A stretch of DNA of 7,694 nt from JAWPNA01 sp045402695 (GCA_045402695.1 JAWPNA010000375.1:1-7694); one strand, 5' to 3'. Positions 1 through 6,348 are shown, counted from the stretch's first letter. Program-made: numbers and translations. Notes: generated by a model not told the origin, from the sequence alone.

Positions 1-2
1 GG

Positions 3-2477
3 GCGAAGGGTTCTGCTCCCTCGGCCGCGGCTCCTCCCTCGGTCTCGCTGGCCGTCTTCCCGTTCAAGAATGCCACGGGAGATTCCCATTATGACTGGGT
101 GCGTACCGGCCTTCCCGACCTGCTGCGATCGGACCTCATGCAGTCGAAGGCCCTGCGTCTGGCGGCGCAGGACAGGCTTCAGGAGATCCTCGACGGGCTG
201 AAAGTCGCCGAAGGGGAGGAGTCGCGCCCCGCGCTGCTGCAGCGGATCGCCGGCCTGATCGGGACCGACAACGTGGTGACGGCGAACCTGATGAAGGCGG
301 GAGATCTTTACCGCATCGAGGCCACCGTCACGCGCATCACCCCGGGCTCGGCCACGGCGGGCAAGCCGATCCGTCTGCAGGGGACCGGCGAGGCATCAAT
401 CTTCTCCATGGTGGACGATCTCACGCGAAAGGTGAAGGAGGATCTGGGCCTGACGCGGGCGCGAGGCGAGCCCGACCGCGAGGCGACGGATCTTTCAACC
501 AAGTCGGTGGAGGCGCTGCGGCTCTACAGCGAAGGGCTCGCGCTGAGCCGGGCGGGCAATCACATGGAGTCGGCCAGCCGCCTCGAGGCGGCCCTCGAGA
601 AGGATCCCAGGTTTCCGGTGGCCCGGGCACTGCTGGCCGAGACCTACGATCGGCTGGGTCGGGCCGACCGCGCGGTGAGCGAATCGGAAAAGGCGGCGCA
701 GGGCCTGGGCGACGCCGCCTCGTACGAGGCCGAGCGGATCCGGGCGGTCAGGGCCCGCCTGTCCAACGATCTCGAGTCGGCGGAGAGGTTCTACAAGAGC
801 GTCTGTGAGATGACTCCCAACAGCTCCGAGGCATTCTTCGATCTGGCCTCGGTGCAGGAGCAGCGCGGTGATCTCGATCGGGCATACGCCTCCTTGCTGA
901 GGACCGTCGAGCTGGATCCGAAGCACCCCGACGCCCGCTATGCCCTGGGCCGCGTCCTGGTGAAGCTCGGCCGCGCCGCCGAGGCGCTGCAGGAATTCAA
1001 CACCGCCCTGAGCCTTCACCTGGAGGCCGACAATGAGGAAGGCCGGGCCACCGTCCTCAACGGGCTGGGCATGGCTTACATGAACATCAGCCGTTTTGGC
1101 GAGGCGCTCAAGAACTTCCAGGAGTCGCTCGACATCAGGAAGCGGATCTCCGACAAGCGTGGCATTCGCGTGGGATTGATCAACGTGGCGAGCATCCTCA
1201 GCATTCAGGGCCGGTACGAGGAAGCCATCAAGGCGGCCCAGGAAGCCCTCGGCGTCGCCAAGGAGCTCGGCGATCTGGACGGCCTCGCCTACGGGCACTC
1301 AAACCTCGGCGACATCTACCAGCAGGCGGGGCGCGCGGAGGATGCCCTCGCTGCCTATCATGAGAGCCTCAAGATTGCGAGGGATCTGGGAGATGATGCC
1401 GGCCTCGCACGCACGTTCAGCAGCATCGGGTACATCGACAGCGTCCTGGGGAGGTACGTGGAGGCATTCATCGTCCAGAAAGATGCGCTCGACAAGCGCC
1501 GGAAGATCGGCGACAAGCGGGAAATCCTGCACTCACTGATCGACATAGCCGTCGTCGAGCAGGTCCAAGGACGGTACGACGAGGCACTCAAATACTGCGT
1601 CGAAGCGATGGGCCTGTCCCGCGAGATCGGCGAGAGACAGAGCGACATCGTCCTCAAGGCCAACCTCTCGAATATACAAGAGGACCAGGGAGAATACGGC
1701 ACCGCGCTGTCGCAGCTCGCGGAGGCGGAGACGTTGTCGCGCGAGATCGACGACAAGACGCTCATCGCGACGACCCTCGCCTACGCTGGAAGCACGCGGT
1801 GCCATCTGGGAGATCTCGCGGGCGCGCTGAAAGCGTTGGACGAGGCAGCGCGTCTCGCGCGGGAGATGGGCAACGACGCGCTGCTGGAGGAGATCCTGAT
1901 CCACCAGGGTGAGGCGTTCCTTTCGAGCGGTGACGCGAGCCGGGCGGCCGGCCCCCTGCGCGAGGCGACGGCGCTCGCCGGGAGGACGAAGGACCGGCGG
2001 CTGTCGCTCATGGCGCGGCTCCAGGCCGCCCGCGCGTCCCGATCGCTCAAGGAAATCGAGGCGGTCGCCAAGGAGGCCGCCACGGTCGGGTTGAGTCCCC
2101 TGGTCGCTCCGGCGCGGCTGATCCTGGCGCGGATCCACCTGGAAGCGGGCCGTCCCTCCGATGCGGCCCAGGCTGCGAAGGAGGCAATCTCAGCCGCGTC
2201 CCCCTTGAAGCAGAGAGATTTCCTGCTCCAGGCGCACCATCTGGCGGCGAGATCCCTGAAGAAGCAGGGGAGGCTTTCGGACGCCGCCGACCAGATCGCC
2301 TCCGCACTGGAGCCCCTGGAGGCGATGCTGAGGAACGTGGCCGGGCCGGACCGGGGCTTCCTGACCGCCAGAGCGGATGTCGCGGCGTTTCGCGCGGAGG
2401 CCGAGGAACTGCTGCGTTCGCAGAATCGAACCCGGGACCTGGAGCGACTCGCCGCGTCGTTTCAGCCCGTCCCCTGA
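3..2477 (+). CDS. TolB-like domain plus TPR-repeat protein, 5'-truncated (probably C-terminal part of a signalling protein)
   Basis: The frame is open from the left edge (first whole codon at 3) to TGA at 2475-2477, giving 824 visible codons. A GTG at 99 could serve as a start, but the codons before it encode an Ala/Ser/Pro-rich linker and then SLAVFPFKNATGD (codons 15-27). That is the first beta strand and loop of the TolB-like fold common in TPR signalling proteins, so the true start lies upstream. Order of parts: linker; TolB-like domain (about codons 15-140); 34-residue TPRs from about codon 167; a run of eight 40-residue units (codons 354-673); further helical hairpins to the end. From family knowledge, this arrangement often follows a Ser/Thr kinase or winged-helix domain and a membrane segment, with TPRs acting as protein-binding scaffold. 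That kinase is inference, since it would lie outside the window. No catalytic motif is visible in what remains. An independent TPR lipoprotein is the main alternative. Confidence 0.88.
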   Translation, partial: AKGSAPSAAAPPSVSLAVFPFKNATGDSHYDWVRTGLPDLLRSDLMQSKALRLAAQDRLQEILDGLKVAEGEESRPALLQRIAGLIGTDNVVTANLMKAGDLYRIEATVTRITPGSATAGKPIRLQGTGEASIFSMVDDLTRKVKEDLGLTRARGEPDREATDLSTKSVEALRLYSEGLALSRAGNHMESASRLEAALEKDPRFPVARALLAETYDRLGRADRAVSESEKAAQGLGDAASYEAERIRAVRARLSNDLESAERFYKSVCEMTPNSSEAFFDLASVQEQRGDLDRAYASLLRTVELDPKHPDARYALGRVLVKLGRAAEALQEFNTALSLHLEADNEEGRATVLNGLGMAYMNISRFGEALKNFQESLDIRKRISDKRGIRVGLINVASILSIQGRYEEAIKAAQEALGVAKELGDLDGLAYGHSNLGDIYQQAGRAEDALAAYHESLKIARDLGDDAGLARTFSSIGYIDSVLGRYVEAFIVQKDALDKRRKIGDKREILHSLIDIAVVEQVQGRYDEALKYCVEAMGLSREIGERQSDIVLKANLSNIQEDQGEYGTALSQLAEAETLSREIDDKTLIATTLAYAGSTRCHLGDLAGALKALDEAARLAREMGNDALLEEILIHQGEAFLSSGDASRAAGPLREATALAGRTKDRRLSLMARLQAARASRSLKEIEAVAKEAATVGLSPLVAPARLILARIHLEAGRPSDAAQAAKEAISAASPLKQRDFLLQAHHLAARSLKKQGRLSDAADQIASALEPLEAMLRNVAGPDRGFLTARADVAAFRAEAEELLRSQNRTRDLERLAASFQPVP
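1062..2021 (+). repeat. Eight in-frame 40-residue TPR-like units (120-bp period)
   Basis: Eight consecutive units of exactly 40 residues can be lined up without gaps, beginning with GLGMAYMN and followed by units starting NVAS, NLGD, SIGY, DIAV, NLSN, YAGS and HQGE. Each has a small residue pair near position 10-11 (GR, GE or GD), an aliphatic/aromatic residue at 12, Ala at 15 and a charged turn (GDK, GDD, DDK or similar) near 30-33. This is the longer, 40-residue kinesin-light-chain/Rapsyn-style TPR, unlike the 34-residue type just upstream in the same protein. At DNA level the units are diverged, so this is an old array and not a fresh tandem duplication. Confidence 0.85.
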
Positions 2478-2485
2478 GAACCCCC

Positions 2486-2514
2486 TTTACTATCAGGCGA
2501 TTTCGGGCCATACT
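2486..2514 (+). promoter_or_regulatory. Candidate sigma70-like promoter for the MopE/PxKF gene
   Basis: TTTACT (2486-2491, 4 of 6 to the -35 consensus) and CATACT (2509-2514, 4 of 6 to the -10 consensus) are separated by 17 bases in the gap between the TPR gene and the secreted-protein gene. This is the most AT-rich patch in the gap. An inverted repeat GGCCA-N7-TGGCC (2506-2522) overlaps the -10 box and could be an operator or chance. The evidence is spacing and partial matches only. Confidence 0.33.
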
Positions 2515-2538
2515 ACTTGGCCAACAAACTACCTGAGC

Positions 2539-2564
2539 AACCGGGCGCAGGAGCGCCCGCGGTT
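2539..2564 (+). terminator. GC-rich hairpin between TPR gene and secreted-protein gene
   Basis: AACC + GGGCGC (2539-2548), loop AGGA (2549-2552), then GCGCCC (2553-2558), a two-base bulge GC, and GGTT (2561-2564) form a 10-bp interrupted stem. It sits about 60 bases after the TPR stop and 23 bases before the next ATG. No T-tract follows, so it is either a weak terminator for the upstream gene or, if the promoter at 2486-2514 is real, a 5' leader structure of the downstream transcript. Confidence 0.4.
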
Positions 2565-2574
2565 CGGGATCCTC

Positions 2575-2580
2575 GGGAGG
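2575..2580 (+). promoter_or_regulatory. Ribosome binding site fixing the start of the MopE/PxKF gene
   Basis: GGGAGG ends 7 bases before ATG 2588, an ideal distance. The alternative in-frame TTG at 2582 would be one base from the site and is therefore rejected. The site falls in the loop and 3' arm of a small hairpin (ATCCT 2569-2573, loop CGGG, AGGAT 2578-2582) that could partly mask it. Confidence 0.75.
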
Positions 2581-2587
2581 ATTGATC

Positions 2588-2668
2588 ATGAACCGGATCA
2601 AGGGACCAGCTTGCAAGCTGGTGTTGTCCATAGCGGCACTCTTCAGCATCCCATGCGCGGTGCGCGCC
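2588..2668 (+). other. Sec signal peptide of the MopE/PxKF protein
   Basis: The 27-residue N-terminus has Arg3 and Lys5, Lys10 just before the hydrophobic stretch, a small-residue-rich hydrophobic core (residues 11-21) and an AVRA motif consistent with signal peptidase I cleavage before AVLTPYH. Cys9 and Cys23 do not sit in a convincing lipobox, so a lipoprotein is less likely. Confidence 0.75.
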
Positions 2669-4987
2669 GCCGTCCTGACACCATATCATGACGAGGCAGC
2701 CTTCCAGGCCGCCATCGGGCCTGGGTTCACCGTGGAGACGTTCGACGGATTCGCGTCTGGAACCGTCATCACGACTCAGGTGCTGAGGGTCTCGTTCTCT
2801 TCGCCCAACGACGGCGGCGCGTCGTACGTCGCCATCGCGGCGACCTTCTCGAACGGCGCCGCCAGCGCGCCGAACATGCTCACCGGGGGGTACCTCTCGG
2901 GCAGTCCCGAAGTGGATCAGATCATCGTCATGGATTACTCGCCCAGCATCTTCGCGGTCGGCTTCTTTCTGGCGCCGCAGGCGCCGGACGCCTCGGCGGT
3001 GACCATCCGCTTCGACTTCATCGACGGCGGCTCGCAGACGTATCTGGTGGCCGACACCGACGGCAACGGCAGCACCCACGAGTTTCTTGGCGTCAAGGCC
3101 GACACACGGTTCCTGCGGGCGACGCTGATCTCGGGCAAGGACAACCAGGGCCAAGGCGGTTTCAGCAAGTTCGGGATCGACAACCTCACCATCGCCGAAG
3201 TCGAGCAGAGAGCGCCCGAGTGCAGCGCGGCGCCCGTGGAGCAGGCGGGCGTGCGAGGGATCAACGGATCCGCCACCGACAGCGCGCCGTTCGACTCGGG
3301 GATCGAAAGCATCACCCTGACCGGCGCCGCCAACGTGACGCTCACCTGCGACGCCCCGTTCCCGTCCACGTGCGGCTCCATCCCGACCCCGGCTCCGTCT
3401 GGCTCGTGGCGCACCACGGCGACCGACCCGAGGGTGGACGGCCAGGGTACCGTGGTGGCGACCGACGCGGCGGGCAACTCGTGCAGCGTCCCGGTGACCT
3501 TCCGCGCGGTGCCGGCGGGTCCGGTCGAGGGCCAAGTGCTGTGCCTCGGGCCGGGCCTTCTCTTCCAGGCCACCAACCAGAACGCCACCGCCGCCGAGGA
3601 ATCGGCCTGCTCGGCCACCCCCTACGGCCCCGGCGAGCCGGGCCTGCCGCCCGGCTACGAGCCGTCGCCGCTGGTCGATCCGTCTCCGTGCCAGATCTTC
3701 ACGATCGACTCGCCGGTTTCCGGCCTCACAGAAATGGTGTACAAGAAGGACGGAACGTTCGAGCCGCGACTGAGAATCCTCTTCTCGCGGTTTGACGGAA
3801 TGTCGTTCCCACCCTTCACGGACATCACAGAGACAGTGGAGGAAATCGCTACGGTGACTCCAGACCCGACGCGTCTGAAGGGAGCGGGAAACTGGTCGCT
3901 GGTGAAGGTGGCGTGCGCCGTCCAGAGCGAGATCTGCAACGGACTGGACGACGACGGCGATGGGTTGATCGACGAGGGGCTGCCCGCGGACAACCCGGAG
4001 ATCGACTTCGACGATGACGGGTACGCGCTGTGCCCCGCCGATCCGAGCCTCGCCGACTGCAACGATCAAATCTCGAGGATCAACCCCGGGGCGTTGGAAG
4101 CCTGCAACGGCCTGGATGACGATTGCGACGCGGCGGTGGACGAGGGAGGTCCGGCGGGAGGCGAGGCGTGCGACGTCGCCGGCCTGCTGGGCGCCTGCTC
4201 GGTAGGCTCCACGTCATGCGCCGTGGGGCCGATGACCTGCGTGCAGACGGTCTATCCCGCGGAGAGCGACTCGGTGTGCAACGGCGTGGACGACGACTGC
4301 GACGGGCTGACGGACGAGGAATTCGCCCCGGGCGCCACGACCTGCGGCGTCGGGGTGTGTGGCGCCGAGGGGACGTCGTCCTGCGAGGATGGCGTTCTCC
4401 TCGATAGCTGCGTTCCGGGCGAGCCGTCGGGCGAGGTGTGCGACGCGCTCGACAACGACTGCGACGGCGCGGCCGACGAGGACCTCGGCACGACCTCCTG
4501 CGGGGTCGGGGAGTGCCGCAGGACAGTGGACAACTGCGTGGGTGGGGTGTCCCAGACCTGCGCGCCGGGCTCTCCTGCCGCTGAAGTGTGCGACAGCCGG
4601 GACAACGACTGCGACGGCGTCACGGATGAGGCCTACACCTTCGGCGGTTACCTGCAGCCGGTGAATCAGGATGGGTCCAGCATCTTCAAGTTCAAGAGCA
4701 CGGTTCCACTGAAGTTCCAGCTCAAGGGATGCAACGGAGGGTCCATCACCACGGCCGTGGCCACGCTCGAGTTGATCCCGTACACGAACAGCGTGGTGGG
4801 GACCGTGATGGAAAACGTGCCGGCGGGCCTGCAAGCGAGCTCCGGCAACACATTTGTGTATGACGCCAAGACCAAGCAGTACCTGTACAACCTGAGCACC
4901 AAGACGCTTCTGCCGGGCACGAGCTACATCGTCCGCACGCACCTGGATGATGGTTCGGATCACGACGTGATCATTTCGATCCGGTAG
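2588..4987 (+). CDS. Secreted mosaic protein with MopE-type metal-binding motifs and C-terminal PxKF domain
   Basis: 799 residues from ATG 2588. Residues 1-27 are a signal peptide: basic start, hydrophobic core LVLSIAALFSI, probable cleavage after CAVRA. Residues about 45-206 resemble the beta-sandwich domain of many exported proteins, starting TFDGFASGTV and ending GFSKFGIDNLTIAE. Residues about 211-307 look like an Ig/HYR-type domain (DSGIESITL, then TDPRVDGQGTVVATDAAGNS). Residues 448-681 hold five copies of the MopE-type motif C-[ND]-x-x-D-[DN]-D-[CG]-D-[GA]-x-x-D-E, with a DFDDDGYAL loop and DCND between the first two. Residues about 684-799 match the PxKF domain (PLKF at 707-710). From family knowledge, such DxDxDG motifs bind Ca2+ or other metals, and MopE itself is a copper-binding secreted protein. 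The substrate is unknown. There is no PEP-CTERM tail, LPxTG motif or terminal membrane helix, so how it is held at the surface is unclear. It is flanked by a promoter candidate and a terminator-like hairpin, so it is probably monocistronic. Confidence 0.9.
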   Translation: MNRIKGPACKLVLSIAALFSIPCAVRAAVLTPYHDEAAFQAAIGPGFTVETFDGFASGTVITTQVLRVSFSSPNDGGASYVAIAATFSNGAASAPNMLTGGYLSGSPEVDQIIVMDYSPSIFAVGFFLAPQAPDASAVTIRFDFIDGGSQTYLVADTDGNGSTHEFLGVKADTRFLRATLISGKDNQGQGGFSKFGIDNLTIAEVEQRAPECSAAPVEQAGVRGINGSATDSAPFDSGIESITLTGAANVTLTCDAPFPSTCGSIPTPAPSGSWRTTATDPRVDGQGTVVATDAAGNSCSVPVTFRAVPAGPVEGQVLCLGPGLLFQATNQNATAAEESACSATPYGPGEPGLPPGYEPSPLVDPSPCQIFTIDSPVSGLTEMVYKKDGTFEPRLRILFSRFDGMSFPPFTDITETVEEIATVTPDPTRLKGAGNWSLVKVACAVQSEICNGLDDDGDGLIDEGLPADNPEIDFDDDGYALCPADPSLADCNDQISRINPGALEACNGLDDDCDAAVDEGGPAGGEACDVAGLLGACSVGSTSCAVGPMTCVQTVYPAESDSVCNGVDDDCDGLTDEEFAPGATTCGVGVCGAEGTSSCEDGVLLDSCVPGEPSGEVCDALDNDCDGAADEDLGTTSCGVGECRRTVDNCVGGVSQTCAPGSPAAEVCDSRDNDCDGVTDEAYTFGGYLQPVNQDGSSIFKFKSTVPLKFQLKGCNGGSITTAVATLELIPYTNSVVGTVMENVPAGLQASSGNTFVYDAKTKQYLYNLSTKTLLPGTSYIVRTHLDDGSDHDVIISIR
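3929..4630 (+). repeat. Array of five MopE-like Asp/Cys motifs
   Basis: Copies begin at EICNGLDDDGDG, EACNGLDDDCDA, SVCNGVDDDCDG, EVCDALDNDCDG and EVCDSRDNDCDG, each ending in DE. The distance between equivalent Asp codons is 168, 174, 162 and 150 bases (56, 58, 54 and 50 residues). The first copy has Gly (GGC 3956) where the others have Cys, and the second has Ala for the conserved Gly. The linkers carry paired cysteines (CGVGVC, CGVGEC), suggesting disulphide-bonded modules outside the cytoplasm. The last two copies share an identical 19-base stretch (4451-4469 and 4601-4619). Confidence 0.85.
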
Positions 4988-5000
4988 TCGATTCGCGCGT

Positions 5001-5036
5001 CTCCGCGGTCTGTGCAAACTCGCGCAGGCCGCGGAG
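5001..5036 (+). terminator. Strong terminator-like hairpin after the MopE/PxKF gene
   Basis: CTCCGCGGTCTGTGC (5001-5015) pairs with GCGCAGGCCGCGGAG (5022-5036) over 15 bp including two G-T wobbles, with a six-base loop AAACTC. It begins 13 bases after the TAG at 4985-4987. No clean T-run follows (only GTTT at 5047-5050), so it may act by stalling plus another factor or simply protect the 3' end. It marks the boundary between the secreted-protein gene and the glycan-type genes. Confidence 0.65.
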
Positions 5037-5110
5037 CAAGTGCGGAGTTTCAGTCACACCCCATCCGGTGCATCGGCGCGCTGACGGAGTGGAACCAGCG
5101 GTAGGAAGCC

Positions 5111-5133
5111 GGGACGATCCACCGGGATCGCCC
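5111..5133 (+). promoter_or_regulatory. Perfect leader hairpin upstream of the toroid gene
   Basis: GGG, a bulged A (5114), CGATCC (5115-5120), loop ACCG (5121-5124), GGATCG (5125-5130), CCC (5131-5133) form a 9-bp stem with one bulge. A further CGATCG follows at 5135-5140. It ends 25 bases before the ATG of the toroid gene. It could be an RNA leader structure or an inverted operator. I find no convincing -35/-10 pair between 5037 and 5158, and nothing else in that stretch. Confidence 0.45.
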
Positions 5134-5158
5134 ACGATCGGCATCTGGGGTCATCAGG

Positions 5159-6301
5159 ATGTCCGCGTCCATTCACTTGTCGCCAGCAGAGCCCTGCCAG
5201 GACGAGGCCCTGAACAAGGCCCTGGGATGGCATTTCACCGCTCCCATACGCGTCGAGGATGTCTTGTCCCCCGCCCGCGGGGCCATCCTGCGAGGGTACG
5301 ACAAGCGGAAAGGAAAGCCGCTGGGAGTCTATACGGAGATTACGGGTTACGCTGTCAGCCTTCTCACATTCCTGCTGCGCAGCAAGGATGAACCCCATCT
5401 CCGACACGCGGCAAGGGAGGCCGCCGATTATTTGCTGAGAATTCAGGCACCCGGAGGGGCCTATCCTGACCAGCCGCATCCAGCGGACCCGACGATGTCC
5501 AAGCGCCTTTACACCTTCGACACCGGCGTATGCATCGTGGGGATGGTGCGACTGGCCAGAGAGGCTCGAGAGAAACGGTACCTGGAAAGCGCGAGCGCGG
5601 CCGGTCGCTGGCTCTTGAGTATGCAGCGGCCGGATGGCTCTTTTTGCGCCATGCAACTCGAGGACGGAAGCACCCAGGATCCCGGCGGCTTCTTCGGCGA
5701 TGGAAGCTGCATACACGCGAAGAACGCCATCGCCCTCCTGGAGCTGCATGCGATGACAGGCGGGGAAGAGTTGCGTGACGCCGCGATCAAGGCCTGCCAG
5801 CACACCCTGACGCTTCAAGCATCCGATGGAGCTTTCTGGAGCACATCCGAGAAGCGGTGCGTGTTCACTCACGCGCACTGTTATGCCTGCGAAGGGCTCT
5901 TGTTTGCCGGGAGTCTCCTTGGCGAGGACCGATTCACGGCCGCCGCTCGAAAGGGAGTCAACTGGCTCGAAAGCAATCAACAGCCTGATGGCGGGTGGCG
6001 GTCACACTACAAGACGTCTGTCTGGTCGCCGAGGGGAATGCTCGAAGCGATCTGGCGGCCGAAACCCAGCGATGCGGCGGCGCAGGCTGCGAGGCTGTTT
6101 TGTCTCATCGGCCGGGATCATGAGGTCAGACTGCACGCAGCCCTCCGTTTTTTGGCGCAATGCCAGGACATCGAGGGAGGTTTCTTCTATCGCAAGACCA
6201 GGTTCGGATTCAGTCCACTTCTGTATAGCTGGTGCGCGCAGTTCGCCATCCAGGCGTTGGCATGGAGATCCGGGCCGGCGGCCGTGGAAGACCTCTTCTG
6301 A
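5159..6301 (+). CDS. Alpha/alpha-toroid (six-hairpin, squalene-cyclase-like fold) protein of a glycan locus
   Basis: 380 residues; no signal peptide or membrane segment, so probably cytoplasmic. Five QW-like helix-turn motifs recur: LLRIQAPGGAY (92-102), LLSMQRPDGSF (152-162), TLTLQASDGAF (216-226), LESNQQPDGGW (270-280) and LAQCQDIEGGF (332-342), spaced 54-64 residues. Alternating inner helices include YTEITGY, FDTGVCIVGMVRL and THAHCYAC. This spacing is that of an (alpha/alpha)6 barrel shared by terpene cyclases, prenyltransferase beta subunits, LanC and several glycan lyases, hydrolases and epimerases. The DxDD motif of squalene-hopene cyclases is absent. Related toroid proteins of unknown function occur in exopolysaccharide and O-antigen clusters, which fits the neighbours. 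Eleven cysteines, and H238-x-H-C-x-x-C244, could suggest a metal site (inference). The ATG at 5159 has only a weak upstream GGGG (5147-5150). The fold is fairly sure; the reaction is not known. Confidence 0.8.
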   Translation: MSASIHLSPAEPCQDEALNKALGWHFTAPIRVEDVLSPARGAILRGYDKRKGKPLGVYTEITGYAVSLLTFLLRSKDEPHLRHAAREAADYLLRIQAPGGAYPDQPHPADPTMSKRLYTFDTGVCIVGMVRLAREAREKRYLESASAAGRWLLSMQRPDGSFCAMQLEDGSTQDPGGFFGDGSCIHAKNAIALLELHAMTGGEELRDAAIKACQHTLTLQASDGAFWSTSEKRCVFTHAHCYACEGLLFAGSLLGEDRFTAAARKGVNWLESNQQPDGGWRSHYKTSVWSPRGMLEAIWRPKPSDAAAQAARLFCLIGRDHEVRLHAALRFLAQCQDIEGGFFYRKTRFGFSPLLYSWCAQFAIQALAWRSGPAAVEDLF

Positions 6302-6332
6302 GGAGGAGTCCTTGCACAGACCCTGCGGCTGC

Positions 6333-6337
6333 GGAGG
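6333..6337 (+). promoter_or_regulatory. Likely ribosome binding site of the methyltransferase
   Basis: GGAGG lies 11 bases before ATG 6349, slightly long but the best in-frame choice. A stronger GGAGGAG at 6302-6308, directly after the toroid stop, has no start codon in the methyltransferase frame at a usable distance. Confidence 0.45.
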
Positions 6338-6348
6338 CCGCCCCCTTC

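Noticed and set aside
99..101. GTG as the start of the TPR protein
   Set aside because: It lies inside the TolB-like fold; coding continues upstream to the window edge with a recognisable beta strand and linker.
495..1298. - strand open frame opposite the TPR gene (also 1533-2138)
   Set aside because: Shadow frames produced by strong G/C at third positions of the TPR gene; composition follows the complement of the repeats and no motif is visible.
2582..2584. TTG as the start of the MopE/PxKF protein
   Set aside because: Only one base from the ribosome binding site; ATG 2588 is spaced 7 bases from it and begins a normal signal peptide.
2513..4069. Long open frame on the - strand (518 codons) opposite the MopE/PxKF gene
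   Set aside because: It is opposite a gene with a signal peptide, domains and a good ribosome binding site; its protein is Arg/Gly/Val-rich with no recognisable motif, as expected for antisense frames in GC-rich DNA. It also runs across the intergenic gap.
3929..4630. CRISPR-like or satellite repeat
   Set aside because: Repeats are in frame, unequal in length (150-174 bases) and encode a protein motif; there are no short identical repeats with unique spacers.
4214..5017. - strand open frame of 267 codons opposite the MopE array
   Set aside because: Its Val/Ala/Arg-rich repeats simply mirror the Asp/Cys repeats on the + strand; it also spans the terminator-like hairpin.
5054..5980. - strand open frame of 308 codons opposite the toroid gene
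   Set aside because: The + strand frame has repeated QW-like motifs with regular spacing; the antisense product shows no domain and would overlap the leader hairpin.
6232..6348. Longer methyltransferase starting inside the toroid gene
   Set aside because: The extension is Arg/Ala-rich, overlaps the end of the toroid gene by about 70 bases and adds nothing known in the family.
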